Source: Akkermansiaceae bacterium UBA956 (GTDB lineage Bacteria; Verrucomicrobiota; Verrucomicrobiia; Verrucomicrobiales; Akkermansiaceae). From it: 64,000 nucleotides of DNA. The stretch covers positions 62,001 to 126,000 of the forward strand of contig DBCO01000010.1 of the NCBI GenBank assembly GCA_002293145.1. The letters run 5' to 3'. Of this stretch, positions 16,399 through 24,878 are shown piece after piece. Each line of letters begins with the position of its first letter. Position 1 is the first letter of the stretch. A program made the translations under genes and the position numbers. The notes under the pieces are model-generated. The model did no database searches. It saw only the letters and a program-made list of their open reading frames with translations, and was not told the origin of the DNA.

Positions 16399-19300
16399 GA
16401 AATTCACACATCACCTCGAAGCGGCTGGTATTCCAGTCTGCGGTGAGCGTGGCTTCACATTGGTGATTACAATTTCACTCATGGTTCTCTTGACGCTCAT
16501 TGCCGTCGGCATGCTTTCCCTTTCCTCCATAAGCCTTCGCTCCGGCGCAAATTCCTCTGCGCAGCAAAAAGCACAAGAAAATGCCCGCTTGGCACTGATG
16601 TTGGCGCTGGGCGAACTGCAGAGGGGAATGGGACCGGACCAGCGCATCTCGGCTTCCGGTGGACAGCAGCTCGCGACTGGAGATAAGTCTGGCGCAAATC
16701 ACTGGACTGGAATCTATGATTCATGGCCGGTAAGTATGGACAAGCGCCCTTCGCCCACCTTCAGGCGTTGGTTGATTTCTGGCGATGATGCTGTGCTCGT
16801 CGACCCCGAGGCACCGAAGAAATCGCCGCCAGCAGCCAAAAAAGTCGCACTGGTCGCCGCCGATGACGACCACAACGCGGTCGAAGCAGGACTCATTAAT
16901 GTGCCCACGGGCGGACTCGCGTGGTGGATTGGGGATGAGAGCATGAAAGCCAAGCTCGGCGGAGCTGTAAAACCTGCCGCAGATGTCATCGCTGCCAGCG
17001 CCCGCCTACAGTCCGCGCCGCGTGCCGCGCACGAGGTGTTTCTAGGTGATGATATTGCCGCCGATGATCCGCTGATGGATCGTTTGTTCACGGTGAAATC
17101 CGTCGATCTCATCAGCAAACCTGCCAAACCGATTTTTCACGATGCTACAACCACTTCGCTCGGTCTGCTTACCAATGTACGCGGCGGCGGATTTCGCGTA
17201 GATCTGAATTTCCTGCTAGAAACCCCGCGGCCGAACCCAAATACGCCGGAAGTCGCCCCTCTCTACACGGTAGGCTCCACACCAGGCATCAACCTCGGGG
17301 AACTTTGGGTCGATCACAACGTATGGGCGGAGATCGAGTATCCAACCAGCCCTCCCAAGCACGCCGATGGTGGCACGCTTCCCTCCGGCATACCCCTTTT
17401 GGCCTGCACGGACGCCAAGAGTGACCCATTCCTAATTTACAAGCATCTGCCGCGGCTGCAATTGACGCTTCTTTACTCGCTCATCAGTAAGAGCAAGATG
17501 GTTGGAAGCGTGAAACAATATGATTTATTTCTGGTGGCTGATCCGGTCTTTACCATCTGGAATCCGTTCGATGTGGCGCTGCACGTTCCGACCTCCGCCT
17601 TTGCTACCTTTAAGAGCTGGGCCATCCCTTATGACTTGAATCTGAAATTGGAAAATGGTCCAGCGGGCAGTAAGAATGCATTTACCAGATCTATCAAGCA
17701 ACTCTCCAACAACCGGCTGTTCTTTTTTTACGGCCAGCTCGGTCGTGGTCAGAGCCTCGTGATGCGCCCGGGAGAAGTCCAGGTCATCGCCCAAGGTTTC
17801 GGAGAGAAAATCAAAGATGTTCCTGGCGGATCGTGGCAGTTCGATGGGAAACTTGGCTGGGAGTTCGCCTCCGGCTATGCCTATCCAATCCCCTATGAAA
17901 CCGCGCCCAATTTGATGAACGGTGCCCAGAAAATTACTTACTCGATGACGCCCAACACAGTGAAGAGCGATGCTGGAATGTTTCTCTGGAGTTATAACAT
18001 TGGCGAGCTCGTAGATAGCTCCAATGTCACGAAATATGTCGGCAGCTTTAACATTGACCTACTCTATTCAAGGTTATCAAGCGAATCCTCGATTTCGGCG
18101 TCCGCTTTCCCAAAGATCTTCCCCACCATTCCCAACGACCCTTCGGCCGCAAAAACAATTGCCCAGCTAGATGGAAACAAATGGCCCATCTGTGTGTTCA
18201 CTTACGGCATGCGCACCGAGACGGATCCGATGTTTGAAGGCAATCAGCAGCCGGGGTCACGCTTCACAGGGCGCGCCATGCTGCGAGCGAACGAAACCTC
18301 AGTGGCGCAGGATTTGTTTAATCTATCTCCAGACATCCTCCGAGCTTCTCCGCTTCAAGTCGGAATGCGGCGGGTGAACAGCCTCAACAGCCCGATCATT
18401 GAATGCGACGCCAACGGACTCGGCTACTACGGCGCGGAGTATGGCGCTGCTGGCGGCGTCTCTCATGTCATCACTCGCTCCATTCCTCGCGAGCCGATCC
18501 ATTCGCTCGGCGCGCTGCAACACGCAGCTGCCGAAGCGACAAAGTTCGGCCAGAACCGCGGTGAGAGATCTTGGTTCCTGCAACCATCCGTCAGTCATGC
18601 GATCTCCAATTCGTTTGCGCCCTCCATTTTCGCGCCTGCAGAGGTCCGTGGAACGCTTGCCGGACGGGATGCGGCGGATCATTCCTATCTCGCAAATATG
18701 GCGCTCTGGGATAACTATTTTTACTCCTCGATCAAGCCACTTACGACATCGGCTAACAAAAACAGCGCGACCGCTTACAAAGAACAGAAAAATCGCTTGG
18801 AGTCATTTCTTTCTTCTGATTCAGCCAGTTACAAACCTTTACCTAACGAACGGATGAGACGATGGACAGCGGATCCCCAAGCCACACTCGCGGCGATCTT
18901 CCCGTCCAACAAGCCTGCTGCTGATGCCGCCGATCGCATCGCCTCCCACCTGATGGTGGATGGGATGTTCAACGTCAATTCCACCTCGGTGGCGGCATGG
19001 AAAGGATTTCTATCAGGACTCAAGGGAGCCACAGTTCCGATCAATCCGACTCCCGATCTCAAAAAGAAAGCGGAGCTTGTGGAGACCGAGAACACGCCGG
19101 TAGCCTCTTTGCTTACTCCTGGTGCTCGTGAAATTGACCCTGGTAGTCTCGACGACTCCGCAGATCGGGAACAGTGGATTGGTTTCCGCAGTCTTAAAGA
19201 TGAGGAAATAGAAGAACTCGCTGTGGCGATTGTCAAGCAGGTGCGCAGCCGTGGGCCATTCCTCTCGATCGCGGACTTCATCAACCGACGTCCCGGCAGC

Positions 19301-19753
19301 GACAAGGATCTGGCTTTGTCTGGGCCACTGCAGAGCGCACTTGATGACAAAAATGTATCGATCAACGCGGGATACCGCGATGGAGATCGTAGCCTCTCGG
19401 TGGCGAATGCTGCGGCTCAGGGTTTTGCTTTCCCCGAGGCAGAGGCCGGTGCCAAGTCTGTCTGTGCGCCCGGCTACGTGAAGCAAGGCGACCTGCTCAC
19501 TACGCTCGGACCCTTCATCAACGTGCGTGGCGATACCTTCGTGATCCGCGGTTACGGCGAGGTCCGCGATGATTCAGGTAAAACCGTTTTGGCTCGCTCT
19601 TGGTGCGAAGCGATCGTCCAGCGCGTGCCGGATTACCTCGATCCTGCAGACGACGCTCACGACCCTGCCCCGAAATCCAAGGTGAACCTCACCTTCGGAC
19701 GCCGCTTCCACATCATTTCTTTCCGTTACTTGAGTCCTCGGGAAATCTACTGA
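16391..19753 (+). CDS. Verru_Chthon cassette protein A-like, prepilin-type N-terminus
   Basis: A 1120-residue protein. Residues about 19-50 (ERGFTLVITISLMVLLTLIAVGMLSLSSI) are a prepilin signal with cleavage expected after Gly21 and a hydrophobic helix; the usual Glu at position 5 of the mature pilin is replaced by Ile, as in pseudopilin GspK/PilX-like proteins. The remainder is a long, periplasmic or surface domain, with the segment ARLALMLALGELQRGMGPDQRISA typical of the Verru_Chthon cassette A family. It also has the late helix-hairpin-like part EEIEELAVAIVKQVRSRGPFLSIADFINRR, similar to GspK. Probably part of a type II secretion or pilus-like assembly. Cassette members B, C and D are not seen nearby. 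It starts eight bases before the end of the PEP-CTERM relic. Confidence 0.72.
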   Translation: MNRKFTHHLEAAGIPVCGERGFTLVITISLMVLLTLIAVGMLSLSSISLRSGANSSAQQKAQENARLALMLALGELQRGMGPDQRISASGGQQLATGDKSGANHWTGIYDSWPVSMDKRPSPTFRRWLISGDDAVLVDPEAPKKSPPAAKKVALVAADDDHNAVEAGLINVPTGGLAWWIGDESMKAKLGGAVKPAADVIAASARLQSAPRAAHEVFLGDDIAADDPLMDRLFTVKSVDLISKPAKPIFHDATTTSLGLLTNVRGGGFRVDLNFLLETPRPNPNTPEVAPLYTVGSTPGINLGELWVDHNVWAEIEYPTSPPKHADGGTLPSGIPLLACTDAKSDPFLIYKHLPRLQLTLLYSLISKSKMVGSVKQYDLFLVADPVFTIWNPFDVALHVPTSAFATFKSWAIPYDLNLKLENGPAGSKNAFTRSIKQLSNNRLFFFYGQLGRGQSLVMRPGEVQVIAQGFGEKIKDVPGGSWQFDGKLGWEFASGYAYPIPYETAPNLMNGAQKITYSMTPNTVKSDAGMFLWSYNIGELVDSSNVTKYVGSFNIDLLYSRLSSESSISASAFPKIFPTIPNDPSAAKTIAQLDGNKWPICVFTYGMRTETDPMFEGNQQPGSRFTGRAMLRANETSVAQDLFNLSPDILRASPLQVGMRRVNSLNSPIIECDANGLGYYGAEYGAAGGVSHVITRSIPREPIHSLGALQHAAAEATKFGQNRGERSWFLQPSVSHAISNSFAPSIFAPAEVRGTLAGRDAADHSYLANMALWDNYFYSSIKPLTTSANKNSATAYKEQKNRLESFLSSDSASYKPLPNERMRRWTADPQATLAAIFPSNKPAADAADRIASHLMVDGMFNVNSTSVAAWKGFLSGLKGATVPINPTPDLKKKAELVETENTPVASLLTPGAREIDPGSLDDSADREQWIGFRSLKDEEIEELAVAIVKQVRSRGPFLSIADFINRRPGSDKDLALSGPLQSALDDKNVSINAGYRDGDRSLSVANAAAQGFAFPEAEAGAKSVCAPGYVKQGDLLTTLGPFINVRGDTFVIRGYGEVRDDSGKTVLARSWCEAIVQRVPDYLDPADDAHDPAPKSKVNLTFGRRFHIISFRYLSPREIY

Positions 19754-19786
19754 GATCCGGCAATCCAACCTAACAATTTTCTAGCC

Positions 19787-20470
19787 ATGTTCCGCCCATT
19801 GTTTCGCTTCATGCTGATTGCCGCTTGTTTGGTTGGATGTTTGTCGGCTGCGACAGAGCCCGGGCCCGCAGGAGTACGCGCCTTATTGCTGGTCCCAGGC
19901 GGGCCAGTCGTCACTCTCTACCCGATGTCTGGAGCGGTGGTCGATGCCGCTGTCCAGATTGGTGCACGCGGCCTGAGCGAGCCGTTTAAGCCTAGTAGCC
20001 GTGAATTTGCTCTAGCGACGCCAGACACCAAACAAGAGTCCGGCTACCGTGCTGTGGCAAAGATCGCACTGCCGGCGGAGGGTAAAGACTTCATCATTTT
20101 GTTAGAGCCCGCGCGAGCGACCTATAAGGTCCATGTTGTTCATGGCAAGGAAGCCCGCTTCGGCGCCGACGCCGTGTTGTTCTTCAATGCGGCGGAAATT
20201 ACCTTGGGTGCTACTCTTGGCGCGACCAAGGTGCTGATCAACCCGCGCGTGGCAGTGTTCGCCAAGGCTCCGCCGCGCGGAGAAAAACCGTTCTATCAGG
20301 TTACTTTCTACCAACCTGATGATGGCAAAGCCCGCGTCTTCACAAACACCCGCTGGCCTCATCGGAATGCAAGTCGCTGCTATGTGTTTTTCTATCGGAA
20401 TTCGTCCACTGGGCGCCTCACCTATCAGGCGGTAGACGAGGAACTGACACCCGTGGCCACCACCGAATAA
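19787..20470 (+). CDS. Secreted protein of unknown function, linked to the Verru_Chthon A-like gene
   Basis: A 227-residue protein with a signal peptide (MFRPLFRFMLIAACLVGCLSA; Cys18 might be a lipidation site, but the lipobox is weak). The mature part is beta-rich (LLLVPGGPVVTLYPMSGAVVDAAVQIG, VLINPRVAVFAKAPP) and has no domain I recognise. It follows the Verru_Chthon A-like gene by 33 bases on the same strand, so it is probably co-transcribed and works with it. Convergent with the sulfatase gene. Confidence 0.6.
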   Translation: MFRPLFRFMLIAACLVGCLSAATEPGPAGVRALLLVPGGPVVTLYPMSGAVVDAAVQIGARGLSEPFKPSSREFALATPDTKQESGYRAVAKIALPAEGKDFIILLEPARATYKVHVVHGKEARFGADAVLFFNAAEITLGATLGATKVLINPRVAVFAKAPPRGEKPFYQVTFYQPDDGKARVFTNTRWPHRNASRCYVFFYRNSSTGRLTYQAVDEELTPVATTE

Positions 20471-20525
20471 TCTTCCTACTATTACGAGAAATCTGTAAGA
20501 TCGGGTGGAATTCAGAAGGGATTTT

Positions 20526-23500
20526 TTACTGCCCTGGTGGATCGATCATTTCAGCACGGATGAACTGGCGGGGAGTTCCGCTGAAGGGGGTGGTGCTGCG
20601 GAAGATCATTTGGTTCGTCCATTCCTCGACAAGGGTGCAATGCGGTGGTCCGCTGAGCCAGTTGGTAAGGTCTAAGCTAACCGAGCCACGGAATTGCACG
20701 CCACGGCGGCGGCTGCGAGGTAATATGTATTCCAAGAAATTGTTGCCCGTTTCTGTAGTCATCCGCATCATGGCTCTAGCAACCGACGTGGCGGAAAGTG
20801 GGTCGGTGCCAGCGGCGTATTCCCACATTGTGGTCACGCCATCGCCATCGGCATCGTGATTCCATTGGCTAGTCGGCTGGCTCAGTGTGGGATCAGTGCC
20901 GCCAAAGGTGCGGTAGCGCCATGGTTCGGGAGAGAGCAGGTCTTGATTGACTGCTGCATCACCGTGAGTGTTGTAGCTGGCTACTTGGAGCATGATGTCT
21001 GAGACACCAGGATTAAGCGCGACGCTGGCACTGGTGGAGCCAGAAGGATATTCGCCAACGATCACAGGCGTGCCGCCATTGACGGTCTTGCGGATGACAT
21101 AGCCGAGTTCATTGTTGGCGGCATCAGACCAGTTGAGTTGTGCCTCGTTGAGGTTGTTAAAAGTCATCTGGACTGAGCCGGGGGCAAGCGGCACGGCGGC
21201 TGGCGTGGGTGAGAACTCGGCTGAAGCTTCAGCGAACTGGCGGAAAGGGCGGCTGGGAATGTTGCCGATGTAATTTGCGAGGCGTTTCTTGAGGTCATAG
21301 GTGATGGCGGGTGCTTGACCATAGATGTTGGTGTTTTCGTTAGAATCAGTGCTTAGGTTGTAGAGATGGTCGTCGTCGAAGTAGGTCGGTTTGGTAGTCG
21401 CGATACCCGCTCCAAGTCCGCTGTTGTTCGTATAATAAGGTCGTGGGATTGTTCCTCCTGGCACTGGCTGCGAGTTGAGATTGGATTCTGGCCAACGGAA
21501 GCCACTTGCGATCTGGCTGTAGATGGACGGCGTATAGCGGACGGCGATGTATTTGTGGGTCTTGGTGCGGACGGCACGGGCGTAGCCGATCTCGCCGAAT
21601 ACGTCGCTACGCACTGCCGCGCTGCTGCCATTGAGAACCGAGACTAAACTAACACCATCCATGGTGCGGGTTGGTAGGTTAGATGCGCCGGTGAGCGCGA
21701 GCAATGTCGTGCCGATGTCCACATGGCTGACCAATTCATTGTAGCTGCGTCCAGGATTGGCGATGCCATTAGGCCAGTTCATCACCAGCGGTACTTTTAA
21801 GCCGAGGTCGTAGAGCGAGGTCTTGCCCCACACAAGTGGAACGGAAAGTGTCTTCTCACCGTGGTCGGAGGTGAAGATGATGAGTGTGTCGTTGCGGATG
21901 CCGTATGCGGTGAGCTTGTCGATGACGGCCTTGACCGAGTAGTCGAGCCAGGTCTCGCGGGCGGTGATCAGGTCCTTGCCGGCGTTTTGCACTTGTGAGA
22001 TGATTGACGCGCGCGTCGGCATGAACGAATAATCTTCGTTGGGCAGGTAGCCGGCGCTGGTGTAGGCCTTGTTGGCACGTAGTGTGAAATCGAGATTGTT
22101 GTTGACTGGCCCGTGGTTGATGGTGGGTGCCATGTAGAGGAAGAACCGCTCGTTGCGATTTTCCTCGATGAAACGCAGAGCGCGGTTGGTGATCCACTCC
22201 TGATTGTGGACGTTGAGCTTATCATTCCAGAGCTCCTTGAGGTTGGCATGGTAGAAGCCGTCAACATAATCGAAGCCCAGAGTGCGCATATTTTGACAGA
22301 CAATGCGGTGGTTGTGTTGCATAGCCCCGTTGACCGTGGCATTGGTAGCTGGATCGGCTGTCTGGCTGTAGGTGATGAGCCCTTTTGATGTCCAATTGGC
22401 TGTGACGGCCAACTCATCATCGAGCACGTGGGATTTTCCGACAAAACCAGTGCGGTATCCAGCCTTTTGCAGCCAGGCACCGATGTTCTGTCCGTCATGC
22501 TCCAACTCGGTGTCCGATACGCCGAAGCGCCCGAGTGTGCCGAGCGGGTAGCGAGAAAGAAAGGTGTCGCTCGTGTTGCGTGAGGGCCAGCGGCTGGTGA
22601 GCAGTGAATAGCGTGAGGGCCCGCAGACAGAAGAGGAGCAGAATGCCAAATTGAATTTCAGACCGGAGGAGACCAGTGAGTCCATCGTCGGAGTGATACA
22701 ATTCCTGCCATCAAAGCCGAAGTGCTGATCGGCGGCTTGATCGTCTGTGTTAATGATGATGATGTTCGGCCCGCTTGCGGCGGTCTGAGCTTTGACCTCG
22801 TAGTAGAGGGATGTGGCGGTGGCGACCAATTCGAGTCGACGATTGGAAGGTAAGTCGAAATTGCGAGTGCGGAGAGCCGCTGTGCTGCCGGAGAGTGAGC
22901 CAAAGTTCGCCATTACGAAACGATCGCCGATGTTGTAGAGGCCAGTGAAATTGGTGCCATCCAGAATCCATTGTGAGCCAAGATCGAGCACCAGTTTGGC
23001 GGCGCCGAGTTCGAGCGGTTTGCTGCCGCCCAAGTCTGGCTTGGTTTCCACGGTAGCGGCGGAACCTACTGCAAACTCGTCGATAGCGGATGAACCGGAA
23101 TAACCAAAGGACACGCCCGAGCCATTGATCACGAGGCGCACGCTTTTGGTTAGATCGCGCCCGATGGTCATGGCGCGCATTGTCAGTGCTCCGCTGCCAG
23201 TTAGGGTGAGGGAGCCGCTAGTGATGCGCAGTTCATCAGGGCTGGCGGATGCTGCGCTATTGAGAATGACATTGTAGCCATCAATGATCGCATCGGTAGG
23301 AGACGCAGGCACGCCATTGGGATTCCAGTTGGTGGGATTTGTCCAGAGGTTGTTATTCGCGCCGTTGTCAAATCCTTCGGCCGCGGGAGGCTCCGTGACG
23401 GCAAAGCTGAATCCAGCAATGCCCGCCCCAGTCGTCGCTCCGATACCAGGAATCTCCTTAAATGTTAGGGACTGGCCATTGGCGAGTGGTAGATCATTTA

Positions 23501-24089
23501 ATGCAAGAGAACCCGTTGCATTCACCATATTGGGAAAGTCGCTGTTGGCCGTGCCATTCGAAACACGCATGTCGCCGCCCACGCCCTCGATGTAGGACCA
23601 ATTCTTGACAGTCAGTTCGAGGCCAACTGGCGCAGTGAGTGTCCATGTCAAAGTTTCTGGAGTGGAGCTAGTGTCGCCCGTGCCGTAGTTTAGGCCATCA
23701 ATTCGGTTTGAATTTTCACCCTGAATGCCGATGCCTCCCCCTCCCAGTTCGGAGATCGTCAGGTTTGCTCCACCGGACTGGGTGCCGACTAAGGTGAAGG
23801 ATTTCCCGAAAAGTGCTGGATTCGCCACAGAACCGACGTTTGACTCGTCCCACTCTGCGACCATGGTGGAAAATGCGCCGTTGGCGCTAGTGGTGGAGGC
23901 ATCGAGGGATATTACTCCAGCACTATTGATGAAGAAGCTCAGCGTGATCGTCGCAGAAGAGCTATTGGCGGAAACAAACGGTGGAGTGGGACCGAAACCA
24001 GTGCCGCTGTTGGCAAAGCTCGCGGTGACATCTGCTTTTGTGCTCAGGATAGGCCATGCGCAGATGAAAAGAATGGATTTGATGTTCAT
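20526..24089 (-). CDS. Multidomain secreted sulfatase with beta-helical N-terminal half
   Basis: An 1187-residue protein from ATG 24089 with a signal peptide. Residues about 20-235 form a choice-of-anchor-like beta domain and about 236-435 a beta-helix segment (WTNPTNWNPNGVPASPTDAIIDG, as in PATR proteins). The alkaline-phosphatase-like sulfatase domain starts at PNIIIINTDDQ (about 441), with the formylglycine site Cys489 in CGPSR and the metal ligands around NTDD and SDHGEK. After it come a fibronectin-III-like module (about 990-1075), DADGDGVTTMWEYAAGTDP and a short C-terminal beta-domain ending RQFIRAEM. It should remove sulfate esters from a polysaccharide at the cell surface. The N-terminal fusion is unusual for S1 sulfatases. 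It lies downstream of a histidine kinase/response regulator pair on the same strand. Confidence 0.85.
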   Translation of the reverse strand: MNIKSILFICAWPILSTKADVTASFANSGTGFGPTPPFVSANSSSATITLSFFINSAGVISLDASTTSANGAFSTMVAEWDESNVGSVANPALFGKSFTLVGTQSGGANLTISELGGGGIGIQGENSNRIDGLNYGTGDTSSTPETLTWTLTAPVGLELTVKNWSYIEGVGGDMRVSNGTANSDFPNMVNATGSLALNDLPLANGQSLTFKEIPGIGATTGAGIAGFSFAVTEPPAAEGFDNGANNNLWTNPTNWNPNGVPASPTDAIIDGYNVILNSAASASPDELRITSGSLTLTGSGALTMRAMTIGRDLTKSVRLVINGSGVSFGYSGSSAIDEFAVGSAATVETKPDLGGSKPLELGAAKLVLDLGSQWILDGTNFTGLYNIGDRFVMANFGSLSGSTAALRTRNFDLPSNRRLELVATATSLYYEVKAQTAASGPNIIIINTDDQAADQHFGFDGRNCITPTMDSLVSSGLKFNLAFCSSSVCGPSRYSLLTSRWPSRNTSDTFLSRYPLGTLGRFGVSDTELEHDGQNIGAWLQKAGYRTGFVGKSHVLDDELAVTANWTSKGLITYSQTADPATNATVNGAMQHNHRIVCQNMRTLGFDYVDGFYHANLKELWNDKLNVHNQEWITNRALRFIEENRNERFFLYMAPTINHGPVNNNLDFTLRANKAYTSAGYLPNEDYSFMPTRASIISQVQNAGKDLITARETWLDYSVKAVIDKLTAYGIRNDTLIIFTSDHGEKTLSVPLVWGKTSLYDLGLKVPLVMNWPNGIANPGRSYNELVSHVDIGTTLLALTGASNLPTRTMDGVSLVSVLNGSSAAVRSDVFGEIGYARAVRTKTHKYIAVRYTPSIYSQIASGFRWPESNLNSQPVPGGTIPRPYYTNNSGLGAGIATTKPTYFDDDHLYNLSTDSNENTNIYGQAPAITYDLKKRLANYIGNIPSRPFRQFAEASAEFSPTPAAVPLAPGSVQMTFNNLNEAQLNWSDAANNELGYVIRKTVNGGTPVIVGEYPSGSTSASVALNPGVSDIMLQVASYNTHGDAAVNQDLLSPEPWRYRTFGGTDPTLSQPTSQWNHDADGDGVTTMWEYAAGTDPLSATSVARAMMRMTTETGNNFLEYILPRSRRRGVQFRGSVSLDLTNWLSGPPHCTLVEEWTNQMIFRSTTPFSGTPRQFIRAEMIDPPGQ

Positions 24090-24175
24090 GAGGTGGATGA
24101 GGGGGAGTTGCGGCTGCTGAGCAAGCCGCTCCCTTTCGTGGTCATGACAACCATACCGAAATTACAAATGTTACA

Positions 24176-24196
24176 TAGTCCTCAAAACGACGACAT
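24176..24196 (-). promoter_or_regulatory. Operator candidate upstream of the sulfatase gene
   Basis: On the minus strand this reads GTCGTCG-TTT-TGAGGAC-TAT, an imperfect version of the palindrome upstream of the gene at 11892, and the 12-mer TTTGAGGACTAT is identical. It sits 87 bases before the sulfatase start codon, in the 140-base gap after the response-regulator gene. Confidence 0.4.
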
Positions 24197-24229
24197 CAAC
24201 ATCCTAATGCGCGTCCGCTACCACGACGA

Positions 24230-24859
24230 TTAAGACAAATACTTGATGATCGCCTCCACTTTACTGCGGACATGGAGCTTGAAGCAGATACGCTTCACGT
24301 AAGTCCTGACTGTGGGTACTGTAAGGTCTAGTTGATCTGCCACCTCCTTGTAGATGTATCCGGCGGCAAGGAGCTTAAGCACCTCTTTTTCTCGTGGTGA
24401 AAGCGTTTCCCGTTCGTCCTCAACCCCGCGTTCCTCCCGGAAATACATCGCCATTTTACGTGCGATGGGCCCGGAAAAAGGAGACTCGCCGGCGAATACA
24501 TCGCGGATCGCTTCGAGAATATCGTTGGCATTACTTGATTTAATGAGATAGCCGCTGGCCCCCTCTTTCAGCGCCCGGAAGATGTTATCCTCTTCCTCGT
24601 AGGCCGTGAGCATCACTACTTCTAGGTTTGGTAGGCGTTTTTTCAGCCCGCGGATACAGTCTATGCCAGACTTTCCTGGTAGCTTGATATCCATCAGGAC
24701 GACATCGGGTTGAAGTGCGGGGATTTTTATCTCTGCCTCTTCAGCAGAAGAAACTGCCCCCAGCAAGGTGATGTCATTTGCCGCCTTGATGATTTCGATC
24801 AGGTGCTGCTGAAGCCGGAGGTCGTCTTCGACAATAACGACGGTTTTCTTGTGGGTCAT
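24230..24859 (-). CDS. NarL/LuxR-type response regulator
   Basis: A 209-residue protein starting at ATG 24859 (a longer frame to 24934 overlaps the kinase and was rejected). The receiver domain spans residues 5-120, with the acidic pair in IVEDD, phosphoacceptor Asp57 in VVLMDIKLPG, the Thr of MLTAYEE and Lys of YLIKSS. The LuxR-type helix-turn-helix covers about 142-205 (LSPREKEVLKLLAAGYIYKEVADQL, TVRTYVKRI). It is expected to be phosphorylated by the kinase encoded 19 bases upstream and to bind DNA as a dimer. The adjacent sulfatase gene, whose upstream region carries a palindrome, is the natural target candidate. Confidence 0.93.
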   Translation of the reverse strand: MTHKKTVVIVEDDLRLQQHLIEIIKAANDITLLGAVSSAEEAEIKIPALQPDVVLMDIKLPGKSGIDCIRGLKKRLPNLEVVMLTAYEEEDNIFRALKEGASGYLIKSSNANDILEAIRDVFAGESPFSGPIARKMAMYFREERGVEDERETLSPREKEVLKLLAAGYIYKEVADQLDLTVPTVRTYVKRICFKLHVRSKVEAIIKYLS

Positions 24860-24878
24860 GGGATTTTGGATGTGAAAT

